Source: Streptomyces sp. V1I1 (GTDB lineage: Bacteria > Actinomycetota > Actinomycetes > Streptomycetales > Streptomycetaceae). Taken from it: a stretch of DNA of 64,000 nucleotides. Positions within the stretch are counted from its first letter, which is position 1, and the number at the start of each line of letters is the position of its first letter. The translations under genes and the position numbers were made by a program. The DNA is taken from NCBI RefSeq assembly GCF_030817355.1, contig NZ_JAUSZH010000001.1:7415001-7479000 (forward strand). Direction: 5' to 3'. The notes under the pieces are model-generated. The model made no database searches and was not told the origin of the DNA. It saw only the letters and a program-made list of their open reading frames with translations. Shown here piece by piece: positions 49,347-57,673 of this stretch.

Positions 49347-50107
49347 CAGTGGCCTTCCTCGGTCCAGGTGGCTGACGGGCCGTCCAGGACGATGTCCCAG
49401 CGGTATCCGAGTGACCACTCGGGGACGGACAGATCGTGGTCATAGGCGGCCACGAGACGCTCGCGGGCACCGCTGTCGGTGACGGACTGCAGCACCGGGT
49501 CATACGCGAAGAGCGGGTCGCCCGGAAAGTACATCTGCGTGACCAGACGCTGGGTGAACGCGGTCCCGAAGAGCGAGAAGTGGATGTGGGCCGGGCGCCA
49601 TGCGTTCACGTGGTTGCGCCACGGGTACGCGCCGGGCTTGATCGTCGTAAAGCTGTAGCGGCCCTCGTCGTCGGTGAGGCAGCGCCCGGAGCCGGTGAAG
49701 TTCGGGTCGAGCGGCGCGGGGTGCTGGTCGAGCTGATGCGCGTACCTGCCGGAGGCGTTGGCCTGCCACAGCTCGACGAGCTGGCCGCGTACCGGCCGGC
49801 CGGCGCGGTCGAGGATGCGGCCGGTGACGGTGATCCGCTCTCCGAGGGGCTCGCCCAGGTGCTGCCGGGTCAGATCGCGGTCCAGGTCGGTGACGTCGGT
49901 GACGCCGAAGGCGGGCCCGGACAGCTCGACGGCCTCGGGGTCGCGCATGGGTATCAGCGGCCGGTGCGGATGGCGCAAGTGGCTGCTGCGGTACGGCGGG
50001 TAGTCGCGCGGCGGGTGGTGCCCGCCGGCCACGGCGGCCGGCACCTTGGCGATCTCGTCGTCGATGTCCCGCTGGCTCAGGCCGTCGGGCAGGGGCTCGG
50101 AGGTCAT
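49346..50107 (-). CDS. pcaH: Protocatechuate 3,4-dioxygenase beta subunit
   Basis: Catalytic subunit of 253 residues. Iron ligands of the family are visible: Tyr in NASGRYAHQLDQ, Tyr in KPGAYPWRNHVNAWRPAHIH and the two His in AWRPAHIHFSLFG. It begins with PPYRSSHLRHPHRPLIPM, typical for PcaH. It is the first gene of pcaHGBD and diverges from a MarR-type regulator with paired inverted operator-like sites between them. Confidence 0.94.
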   Translation of the reverse strand: MTSEPLPDGLSQRDIDDEIAKVPAAVAGGHHPPRDYPPYRSSHLRHPHRPLIPMRDPEAVELSGPAFGVTDVTDLDRDLTRQHLGEPLGERITVTGRILDRAGRPVRGQLVELWQANASGRYAHQLDQHPAPLDPNFTGSGRCLTDDEGRYSFTTIKPGAYPWRNHVNAWRPAHIHFSLFGTAFTQRLVTQMYFPGDPLFAYDPVLQSVTDSGARERLVAAYDHDLSVPEWSLGYRWDIVLDGPSATWTEEGH

Positions 50108-50135
50108 CGGCGACCTTTCCGTTCGGATGATTAGT

Positions 50136-50152
50136 CAGTGTACTGAGTATTG
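50136..50152. promoter_or_regulatory. Operator-like site proximal to pcaH
   Basis: CAGTGTACTGAGTATTG, containing a near-palindromic AGTGTACT core, lies about 30 bp upstream of the pcaH start. A second copy in the opposite orientation is at 50193-50211. Likely bound by the adjacent MarR-type protein. Confidence 0.65.
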
Positions 50153-50192
50153 GTTTGTGGGTGAGAAGCTAGCTGTCCTGCACCTGGCTGGT

Positions 50193-50211
50193 CAATACCC
50201 TCAGTACACTG
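50193..50211. promoter_or_regulatory. Operator-like site proximal to the MarR gene
   Basis: CAATACCCTCAGTACACTG is the reverse complement of CAGTGTACTGAGGGTATTG, the same element as at 50136-50152 with two extra bases. It is 58 bp upstream of the chosen MarR start. The inverted arrangement fits autoregulation of a divergent promoter pair. Confidence 0.65.
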
Positions 50212-50268
50212 GGCAGTCGAAGAGACCGGGAATAGATGAGAGAGCAGTACGCACGAGAGGACGGTGCC

Positions 50269-50751
50269 GTGTCTGCGGTCGACCTGAGCAGCCATCCAGG
50301 ACACCTGGCACGGCGCCTCCAGCAGGCCCACCATCTGCTGTGGAACACGATGGTCTCCGAGGAGACCACCTCGCCCCAGTTCGCCGTCCTCAACGCCCTG
50401 GTCGCCGACCCGGGCCTGGACCAGCGCACGGTGGGGGAGCGGGTCGGCCTGGACCGCTCGACCATCGCCGAGGTGATCAGCAGGCTGGACCGGCGCGGCC
50501 TGCTGTACAAGGTGCGAGACCCCCAGGACGGCCGGCGCTTTCTGCTCCGCGTCACGGACGAGGGGGTCCGTACGCACCGTAAGGTCTCGCTGCGTACGGC
50601 CAGGATGAACCAGGTCTTCCTCGCCCCGCTCGCCCCGGAGGAGCAGGCGCTCTTCCTCAAGCTGATGCGGCGCGTCGCGGACGCCGCCGAAGAGCTGCGC
50701 AACCCCGCCGAGTCCCTCGGTGCGACGCAATCGCGCGCGGCACGTCCATGA
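50269..50751 (+). CDS. MarR-family regulator of the pca operon (PcaV-like)
   Basis: Winged-helix protein of 160 residues: helices leading to TSPQFAVLNALVADPGLDQR, recognition region LDRSTIAEVISRLDRRGLLY, wing VRDPQDGRRFLLRVTDEG, and a C-terminal dimerisation helix. S. coelicolor has a MarR protein (PcaV) divergent from pca genes that is released by protocatechuate; position and size fit the same role. I prefer the GTG at 50269 because GAGAGG lies eight bases upstream; the ATG at 50236 is an alternative with a poorer ribosome site. Confidence 0.85.
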   Translation: MSAVDLSSHPGHLARRLQQAHHLLWNTMVSEETTSPQFAVLNALVADPGLDQRTVGERVGLDRSTIAEVISRLDRRGLLYKVRDPQDGRRFLLRVTDEGVRTHRKVSLRTARMNQVFLAPLAPEEQALFLKLMRRVADAAEELRNPAESLGATQSRAARP

Positions 50752-50801
50752 ACGTGTACACAGGCGAGCACCGGATCGTCTTGCCGGGGTAGGAGTCTGC
50801 C

Positions 50802-51740
50802 GTGCTGCTGAGACAACTCGAGTATCTGACCGCGCTGGCGCGCGAACGCCACTTCGCGCGGGCCGCCGAGGCCTGTCATGTGTCCCAGCCGTCGCTCTCC
50901 GCGGGTATCCGGACGCTGGAGCGCGAGCTCAAGGTCATGATCGTGCGACGGGGAAGGCGCTTCGAGGGCTTCACCCCCGAGGGCGAGCGGGTGGTGATGT
51001 GGGCCCGCAGGATTCTGGCGGAGCGCGACGCCCTGCGCGACGACCTCGCGGCGATGGACGGCGGGCTGACCGGCGTGCTGCGGGTGGGAGCGATCCCGAC
51101 GGCGCTGACCGCCGCACAGCTGCTGACCACGCCGTTCTTCGACCAGCACCGCCAGGTCAGGATCTCGCTGGAATCGGTGTCGTCGAGGGAAATGGTGCAC
51201 CGGCTGGCCGAGTTCGACCTCGACGTGGGGATGAGTTACGTGGACGGGGAGCCGCTCGGCAACGTACGCACGGTTCCGCTGTACCGCGAGCGCTATCTGC
51301 TGCTGACACCGAAGGACTGCGAACTGGCGGACCGGGAGCGGGTCGGCTGGGCCGAGGTGGCCGGCGTCCCGCTGTGCCTGCTCTCCCCGGTAATGCAGAA
51401 CCGCCGGATCCTGGACCGTAACTTCGCCGACGCCGGAGTGAGCGTCAGCCCCTCCGTGGAGACGGACACCGTGTCGGCCCTTTACTCCCACCTCGGGACC
51501 AAGCGGTGGTCCAGCGTCATCGCCCACGCGTGGCTCGGCCTGTTCGGCGTGCCCGAGGGGATGCGGCTGGTGCCCATGGAGCGGCCCGCCCGCAACCACC
51601 ACATCGGTCTGGTGCTGGCCGACCGCGATCCGGGGCTCAGCCTGGTGCGGGCGCTGGTGGACGTGGCCCACCGGGTGGACATGGGCACCGCCCTGGACGA
51701 CATCCTGCGCAGGCATCTGCACCCGCCTGTACACCGTTGA
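50802..51740 (+). CDS. LysR-family transcriptional regulator, probably of the formate dehydrogenase operon
   Basis: Protein of 312 residues. The N-terminal helix-turn-helix is typical (LLRQLEYLTALARERHFARA; ACHVSQPSLSAGIRTLEREL), followed by the effector-binding domain (LRVGAIPTALTAAQLLTTPF). The GTG at 50802 follows AGGAG at seven bases. It is oriented toward the formate dehydrogenase genes 113 bp downstream; LysR genes of this kind occur next to fds operons in other actinobacteria, so it may control them. The gap 51741-51852 shows no other gene. Confidence 0.85.
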   Translation: MLLRQLEYLTALARERHFARAAEACHVSQPSLSAGIRTLERELKVMIVRRGRRFEGFTPEGERVVMWARRILAERDALRDDLAAMDGGLTGVLRVGAIPTALTAAQLLTTPFFDQHRQVRISLESVSSREMVHRLAEFDLDVGMSYVDGEPLGNVRTVPLYRERYLLLTPKDCELADRERVGWAEVAGVPLCLLSPVMQNRRILDRNFADAGVSVSPSVETDTVSALYSHLGTKRWSSVIAHAWLGLFGVPEGMRLVPMERPARNHHIGLVLADRDPGLSLVRALVDVAHRVDMGTALDDILRRHLHPPVHR

Positions 51741-51852
51741 TAGACGGCGGCTAACAGGCCATAGCCAAGAACGTTTGGACGCCCCCGGAAAACCGCAGGA
51801 CAGTGCCCCTGTACATGCCGCTGTACATGTCGCGCGATCGAAGGGGCGGGTC

Positions 51853-52326
51853 ATGGCGCCGTTGCCGGAGCAGTCCTTGGAGCATCGGGTGCGTTCGATC
51901 GTCGCGGAGCACCGCGGCGACCGCGGTGCGCTGTTGCCCATCCTCCACACCGTCAGGGAAGAACTGGGGTACGTCGATCCGGCGGTGATCCCGGTCCTGG
52001 CCACCGAACTGAACCTGTCGAGGGCCGACGTGTACGGCGTCGTCACCTTCTACGAGGACTTCCGTCAGACCCCGCCGAGCCGCAGGACCGTACGGATCTG
52101 CCGCGCCGAGGCGTGCCAGGCGGTGGGCGCGGTGACGGTGGCCGACCGCGCCCGCGAACGGCTGGGGATCTCCTTCGGCGAGACCACCCCCGACGGGGAG
52201 GTCACCCTGGAGCAGGTCTTCTGCTTCGGCAACTGCGCCACCGGCCCGGCGGTCCAGATCGACGGTCGGCTGTACGGCCGGGTCGGCCCCGAGCGGCTGG
52301 ACGCTCTGCTGGAGGTGGACGCATGA
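51853..52326 (+). CDS. fdsG: Formate dehydrogenase gamma subunit (NuoE-like)
   Basis: Protein of 157 residues of the 24-kDa/NuoE family. ALLPILHTVREELGYVDPAV and VYGVVTFYEDFRQTPPSRRT are family blocks; the 2Fe-2S ligands are in ICRAEACQAVGA and FCFGNCATGPA. It carries electrons between FdsA and the NAD-reducing FdsB. The ATG at 51853 after AAGGGGCGGG fits better than an upstream in-frame start. Overlaps fdsB by ATGA. Confidence 0.88.
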   Translation: MAPLPEQSLEHRVRSIVAEHRGDRGALLPILHTVREELGYVDPAVIPVLATELNLSRADVYGVVTFYEDFRQTPPSRRTVRICRAEACQAVGAVTVADRARERLGISFGETTPDGEVTLEQVFCFGNCATGPAVQIDGRLYGRVGPERLDALLEVDA

Positions 52327-53879
52327 GCACCCCTGTGACGGTCTATGTGCCCCGCGACTCCGCGGCCCGCTCGGTGGGCGCCGACGAGGTCGCCGACCGG
52401 ATCGCCGAGGCTGCCACATCGGCGGGCCGTACGGTGCGTCTGATCCGCAACGGCTCCCGCGGGATGCTGTGGCTGGAGCCGCTGGTGGAAGTGGCGACCC
52501 CGGCCGGCCGGATCGCGTACGGCCCCCTGGCACCCGAGGACGTCGACGGCCTGGTCGCCGCCGGGATGCTCGACGGAGCCGGGCATGCGCTGTGCCTGGG
52601 CCCTACCGAGGACATCGGCTGGCTCCGCGACCAGACACGGGTCACCTTCGCCCGCGTCGGCGTCATCGATCCGCTCTCCGCCGACGACTTCACCGCGCAC
52701 GGCGGCCTCGCAGGCCTGCGGCGCGCCCTGGAGCTCACCCCGGACGAGATCGTCACCGAGGTCACCGAGTCCGGGCTGCGTGGCCGCGGCGGCGCCGGCT
52801 TCCCGGCCGGCATCAAGTGGAAGACGGTCCAACAGGCGGAGTCCGAGCTGAAGTTCGTCTGCTGCAACGCCGACGAGGGCGACAGCGGTACGTTCGCCGA
52901 CCGCATGCTGATGGAGGGCGACCCCTTCACCCTCATCGAGGGCATGACCATCGCCGCCCACGCCGTCGGTGCCAGTGAGGGCTACATCTACGTGCGCTCC
53001 GAGTACCCGGACGCGGTGGCCACCCTGCGCGCGGCGATCGCGACGGCGTACGAGCACGGCTGGCTCGGCAGCAACATCATCGGCTCGGATCTCCGCTTCG
53101 ACCTGTTCGTCCGGGTCGGCGCGGGCGCGTACATCTGCGGCGAGGAGACCTCCATGCTGGAGAGCCTGGAGGGCAAACGCGGCACGGTCCGCGCCAAGCC
53201 GCCGATCCCGGCGCTGGAAGGCCTGTTCGGCAAGCCGACCGTGGTCAACAACGTCCTCACGCTCGGTTCCGTACCGATGATCCTGGCCGACGGCGCGAAA
53301 GCCTTCGCGGACCTCGGCACCGGCCGCTCCCGGGGCACGCAGGTCTTCCAGCTCGGCGGCAACATCGCCCGGGGCGGCATTGTCGAGACCGCCTTCGGTG
53401 TCACGCTCGGCGAGCTGGTCGAGGGGTACGGCGGCGGGACCCGGTCGGGGCGGCCGGTGCGCGCGGTCCAGGTCGGCGGGCCGCTCGGGGCGTACCTGCC
53501 CACGTCGCGGTTCGAACTGGCCATGGACTACGAGGCGTTCGCAGCAGCGGGCGCGATGGTCGGACACGGCGGTGTGGTGGTCTTCGACGAGACCGTGGAC
53601 ATGGCGGGGCAGGCCCGGTTCGCCATGGAGTTCTGCGCCGCCGAGTCGTGCGGCAAGTGCACCCCCTGCCGGGTCGGAGCGGTCCGCGGCGTCGAGGTCA
53701 TCGACAAGATCGTCGCGGGCGAGAACCGGTCGGCCAACCTCGTACTCCTGGGCGACCTCTGCGACTTGATGACCGAGGGCTCGCTGTGCGCGATGGGCGG
53801 GCTGACCCCGATGCCGGTGAAAAGCGCCCTGGAGCACTTCCCCGCAGACTTCGCAGCGACGACGGAGGCAAGGCGATGA
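52323..53879 (+). CDS. fdsB: Formate dehydrogenase beta subunit (NuoF-like, NAD and FMN binding)
   Basis: Protein of 518 residues. A thioredoxin-like 2Fe-2S N-domain of the NuoE type precedes the NuoF core: GLRGRGGAGFPAGIKWK (NAD site), NADEGDSGTFADRMLMEGDP (FMN site), GAGAYICGEETSMLESLEG, and the 4Fe-4S ligands in AESCGKCTPCRVG plus a distal Cys near LGDLCDLMTEGSLC. It reduces NAD with electrons from formate. Joined to both neighbours by ATGA overlaps. Confidence 0.92.
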   Translation: MSTPVTVYVPRDSAARSVGADEVADRIAEAATSAGRTVRLIRNGSRGMLWLEPLVEVATPAGRIAYGPLAPEDVDGLVAAGMLDGAGHALCLGPTEDIGWLRDQTRVTFARVGVIDPLSADDFTAHGGLAGLRRALELTPDEIVTEVTESGLRGRGGAGFPAGIKWKTVQQAESELKFVCCNADEGDSGTFADRMLMEGDPFTLIEGMTIAAHAVGASEGYIYVRSEYPDAVATLRAAIATAYEHGWLGSNIIGSDLRFDLFVRVGAGAYICGEETSMLESLEGKRGTVRAKPPIPALEGLFGKPTVVNNVLTLGSVPMILADGAKAFADLGTGRSRGTQVFQLGGNIARGGIVETAFGVTLGELVEGYGGGTRSGRPVRAVQVGGPLGAYLPTSRFELAMDYEAFAAAGAMVGHGGVVVFDETVDMAGQARFAMEFCAAESCGKCTPCRVGAVRGVEVIDKIVAGENRSANLVLLGDLCDLMTEGSLCAMGGLTPMPVKSALEHFPADFAATTEARR

Positions 53880-56683
53880 GCCTGATCAAGGAGCCGGATC
53901 ACGGTACTCCCGCACGGCCGGGCGAGGCGGCCGTGGCGGTGGAGATCGACGGCAAGGAGGTGCTGGTCCCGGAGGGCACCTCGGTGATGCGCGCCGCCGC
54001 CGAGGCCGGTATCGACATCCCCAAACTGTGCGCCACCGACAGCCTCGAACCCTTCGGTTCCTGCCGCCTGTGCCTGGTGGACATCGACGGACGCAAAGGC
54101 ACCCCGGCGTCGTGCACCACGCCGGTCGCGCCGGGCATGAAGGTACGCACCCAGACGCCGAAGGTAACCGAACTGCGCCGCGGCGTCATGGAGTTGTACA
54201 TCTCCGACCACCCCCTGGACTGCCTGACGTGTCCCGCCAACGGGGACTGCGAACTGCAGGACATGGCCGGGGTCGTCGGTCTGCGCAAGGTCCGCTACGG
54301 CTTCGACGGGGAGAACCACCTCGACGAGCCCACCGACAGCTCCAACCCGTACTTCGACTTCGACGCGAGCAAGTGCATCTCCTGCTCCCGCTGCGTACGG
54401 GCCTGTGGTGAGGTGCAGGGCACCTTCGCCCTGACCATCGAGGGCCGGGGTTTCGCCTCCAAGGTCGCGGCGGGCGCGGGCGGCAGCTTCATGGAGTCCG
54501 ACTGCGTGTCCTGCGGCGCGTGTGTGCAGGCCTGCCCGACCTCCACGCTCCAGGAGCGTTCCGTGGTCGAGCTGGGCATGCCGACCCGCAGCGTGATCAC
54601 CACCTGCGCGTACTGCGGTGTGGGCTGCTCCTTCAAGGCCGAGCTGCGCGGCGACGAGGTCGTACGGATGGTCCCGTACAAGGACGGCGGGGCCAACGAG
54701 GGCCACTCGTGCGTCAAGGGCCGGTTCGCCTTCGGCTACGCCTCCCACCCCGACCGCCGGCTGAAGCCCATGGTGCGCGAGCGGATCACCGACCCCTGGC
54801 GGGAGGTGGAGTGGGAGGAGGCCGTCGGCCATGTGGCCCGGCGCATGCTCGACATCCAGGCCCGGCACGGCGCGGGCGCGATCGGCGGCATCACCTCATC
54901 CCGGTGCACCAACGAGGAGGTCTACGCCGTCCAGAAGATGGTCCGCGCCGCCTTCGGCAACAACAACGTGGACACCTGCGCGCGGGTCTGCCACTCGCCG
55001 ACCGGCTACGGCCTCAAGCAGACCTACGGCACCTCGGCCGGCACCCAGGACTTCAAGTCCGTTGCCAAGGCGGACGTCATCCTGGTCATCGGCGCCAACC
55101 CGACCGACGGGCACCCGGTATTCGCGTCGCGGATGAAGCGCAGGCTGCGGCAGGGCGCCCAGCTCATCGTCGCCGACCCGCGCCGGATCGACCTGGTGCG
55201 CTCCCCGCACATCGAGGCGGCGCACCATCTGCAGCTGGCGCCGGGCACCAATGTGGCGCTGGTCAACGCTCTCGCGCATGTCGTGGTCACCGAGGGCCTG
55301 GTGGACCGCGAGTTCGTCGGGGAGCGCTGCGAGGACTTCGAGCTGTGGGAGCGGTTCATCGCCCGCCCGGAGCACAGCCCCGAGGCGGTCACCGACATCA
55401 CCGGCGTGCCCGCCGACGAGCTGCGAGCCGCGGCCCGGCTGTACGCCGCCGCCCCCAACGCTGCCATCTACTACGGCCTCGGGGTCACCGAACACAGCCA
55501 GGGCTCGACGATGGTGATGGGCATGGCCAACCTCGCCATGGTCACCGGCAACATCGGCCGCGACGGCGTCGGCGTGAACCCGCTGCGCGGGCAGAACAAC
55601 GTACAGGGCTCGTGCGACATGGGCTCCTTCCCGCACGAACTGCCGGGCTACCGGCATGTGTCGGACGACGCGGTGCGTACGGTCTTCGAGACGCTGTGGG
55701 GGAGGACCCTCCAGTCGGAGCCGGGCCTGCGCATCCCCAACATGTTCGACTCGGCGATCGACGGCTCCTTCCGCGCGCTGTTCGTGCACGGCGAGGACAT
55801 CGCCCAGTCGGACCCGAACACCAAGCACGTCACGGCCGCGCTGTCGGCGCTGGAACTGGTCGTCGTGCAGGACCTGTTCCTGAACGAGACCTCGAAGTTC
55901 GCCCATGTCTTCCTGCCGGGCACGTCCTTCCTGGAGAAGGACGGCACGTTCACCAACGCCGAACGCCGGATCAACCGGGTGCGGCCGGTGATGGCGCCGA
56001 AGACCGGCAAGCACGAGTGGCAGATCGTCTGCGAGATCGCGCAGGCGATGGGGTACCCGATGAAGTACGACAACGCCGCGCAGATCATGGACGAGATCGC
56101 GATGACCACACCGACCTTCGCCGGGGTGTCGTTCGAGAAGCTCGACCGGGTCGGCAGCGTGCAGTGGCCGTGCAACGACGCGGCGCCCGAGGGTACGCCG
56201 ATCATGCACGTGGACGGATTTGTCCGGGGCAAGGGCCGGTTCGTGGACACCGTGTACGTGCCGACCGAGGAGCGCAGCACCCGGAAGTACCCGCTGATCC
56301 TCACCACGGGCCGCATCCTGTCCCAGTACAACGTCGGCGCCCAGACCCGGCGCACCGGCAATGTGGTCTGGCATCCGGAGGATGTTCTGGAACTGCACCC
56401 GCACGACGCCGAGGTGCGCGGAATCCGGAACGGGGACATGGTGGCGCTGGCCAGCCGGGTGGGCGAGACCAGTCTGCGGGCGAGGATCGACGACCGGATG
56501 CCGGTCGGTGTCGTCTATACGACCTTCCACCACCCCACGACCGGAGCCAATGTGGTGACGACCGAGCACTCGGACTGGGCGACCAACTGCCCGGAGTACA
56601 AGGTGACGGCGGTTCAGGTGACGCTGAAGCAGCTCGCCTCGGCGCCTTCCGCTCCCGTCACCGTCCCCGCAGTCGTGGAGTGA
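53876..56683 (+). CDS. fdsA: NAD-dependent formate dehydrogenase alpha subunit (molybdopterin, Fe-S)
   Basis: Catalytic subunit of 935 residues. It opens with a 2Fe-2S ferredoxin domain (GSCRLCLVDIDG), a His/Cys-ligated cluster (DHPLDCLTCPANGDCELQ), two 4Fe-4S motifs (CISCSRCVRACGEVQG; CVSCGACVQACPTSTL) and the MopB core with CAYCGVGCSF. The molybdenum ligand is C372 in CARVCHSPTG, so this is the Cys form, not selenocysteine. The catalytic Arg region and C-terminal pterin-binding part (EHSDWATNCPEYKVTAVQV) are present. It oxidises formate to CO2. Metal cofactor genes and fdhD are not in the window. Confidence 0.94.
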   Translation: MSLIKEPDHGTPARPGEAAVAVEIDGKEVLVPEGTSVMRAAAEAGIDIPKLCATDSLEPFGSCRLCLVDIDGRKGTPASCTTPVAPGMKVRTQTPKVTELRRGVMELYISDHPLDCLTCPANGDCELQDMAGVVGLRKVRYGFDGENHLDEPTDSSNPYFDFDASKCISCSRCVRACGEVQGTFALTIEGRGFASKVAAGAGGSFMESDCVSCGACVQACPTSTLQERSVVELGMPTRSVITTCAYCGVGCSFKAELRGDEVVRMVPYKDGGANEGHSCVKGRFAFGYASHPDRRLKPMVRERITDPWREVEWEEAVGHVARRMLDIQARHGAGAIGGITSSRCTNEEVYAVQKMVRAAFGNNNVDTCARVCHSPTGYGLKQTYGTSAGTQDFKSVAKADVILVIGANPTDGHPVFASRMKRRLRQGAQLIVADPRRIDLVRSPHIEAAHHLQLAPGTNVALVNALAHVVVTEGLVDREFVGERCEDFELWERFIARPEHSPEAVTDITGVPADELRAAARLYAAAPNAAIYYGLGVTEHSQGSTMVMGMANLAMVTGNIGRDGVGVNPLRGQNNVQGSCDMGSFPHELPGYRHVSDDAVRTVFETLWGRTLQSEPGLRIPNMFDSAIDGSFRALFVHGEDIAQSDPNTKHVTAALSALELVVVQDLFLNETSKFAHVFLPGTSFLEKDGTFTNAERRINRVRPVMAPKTGKHEWQIVCEIAQAMGYPMKYDNAAQIMDEIAMTTPTFAGVSFEKLDRVGSVQWPCNDAAPEGTPIMHVDGFVRGKGRFVDTVYVPTEERSTRKYPLILTTGRILSQYNVGAQTRRTGNVVWHPEDVLELHPHDAEVRGIRNGDMVALASRVGETSLRARIDDRMPVGVVYTTFHHPTTGANVVTTEHSDWATNCPEYKVTAVQVTLKQLASAPSAPVTVPAVVE

Positions 56684-56686
56684 GCC

Positions 56687-56926
56687 ATGACCCATGCACC
56701 GATATCCGCCCATGTACGACTGGCCAACGAAATCGCCGTACAGTTCCGGCACCGCGATCCGGCCACGGCGGCCGAGGAGATCGCCGCGCACATCCGGGCG
56801 TTCTGGGATCCACGGATGCGCGCCCGGCTCATAGCCGACGCCGAGACAGGCAACAGTGAGCTGGATCCCCTGATCGTGTCCGTCGCCGCCCTCCTGCCGC
56901 CACCCGTCGTCCGCGTCTCCGAATAG
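56687..56926 (+). CDS. fdsD: Formate dehydrogenase delta subunit
   Basis: Protein of 79 residues of the FdsD family (VRLANEIAVQFRHRDPATAA; EIAAHIRAFWDPRMRARLIA). It is needed for assembly or activity of soluble NAD-dependent formate dehydrogenases. It starts three bases after the fdsA stop and closes the operon. Confidence 0.88.
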   Translation: MTHAPISAHVRLANEIAVQFRHRDPATAAEEIAAHIRAFWDPRMRARLIADAETGNSELDPLIVSVAALLPPPVVRVSE

Positions 56927-57673
56927 ACATCGGACACTCGCTCGCCTTCATTCGGAGAATCGCCTGGAACGGGTTCACCCCTCGACGGTCCGATAGCGGC
57001 ACGGGAGCAGCACGCGGTCGATCTGGGTCAGTTGCTCAGGGAAGAACAGAGTCCCGAGAGTGTCGTCCGCGCGGTCGCCGAGCGGGCCGAGTGCGGGAAG
57101 CGAGACCGACGGCGGCGTGGCTGTAGTAGCTGAATGTTGCGATCCCACATGTCGAGGCGGGTCGCCTGGTGTGCCGACAGAGACCATAGCCGCCCCCTGG
57201 ACGCAGTTCTCCCCTTGTGCTTCCGCTGCTCAGGCTCGAGTCCGGGTTGCCCTTCGTGGCGGACCGGTACTCCGCCGGACGTTACGCCCGGGGTCGAACC
57301 GTGGGTACGGGAGGCGCGCATTCCGTGGGCGCATTGGGGCCGCAGTTGGGGCGCGACACGACGTGTGGCGCGCGCTTTGCGCTGCAACGGCGAGTGGCCG
57401 GCGGCGAACGGAGCCGCACAAAGGGCTGGACAGTCCACCGCGAAACGGCGGTTTCCGGGGAGCCGCGGACGCAAACGGCGACCGGTGACAACCCCGCGCA
57501 GGCGCAGGATCGTTGTCGAGGCCGTATCGGTTGAACTTCGATACGGCCTCTGGTCTGCAACACCTCTGACGCCGATACCACGTATTGATCACTGCGGCAA
57601 CCTCTCTTTTTCTCGGTGTGGCTGGTTATGATCTGCATCCCTCGCGTCCCCGCTCTCCCCGCCCCGAGGACTG
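56927..57673. other. Intergenic region between fdsD and the conservon
   Basis: About 750 bp. The frames in it are Arg/Gly-rich and lack recognisable domains or ribosome sites, so I support no gene. A stem-loop at 57518-57550 is listed separately. The stretch just before 57674 is AT-richer (CTCTCTTTTTCTCGGTGTGG around 57602) and probably carries the conservon promoter. Confidence 0.5.
57518..57550. terminator. Stem-loop upstream of the conservon
   Basis: A perfect 12-bp stem (57518-57529 with 57539-57550) and a nine-base loop. No T tract follows on either strand. It could terminate upstream transcription or belong to the leader of the conservon. Confidence 0.5.

Noticed and set aside
53876..56683. 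Possible selenocysteine formate dehydrogenase
   Set aside because: The molybdenum ligand codon at 54989 is TGC (Cys) and no in-frame TGA is present.
57060..57631. Several overlapping frames between fdsD and the conservon, considered as a transposase remnant
   Set aside because: No transposase motif, terminal inverted repeat or ribosome site could be identified; composition matches non-coding DNA.
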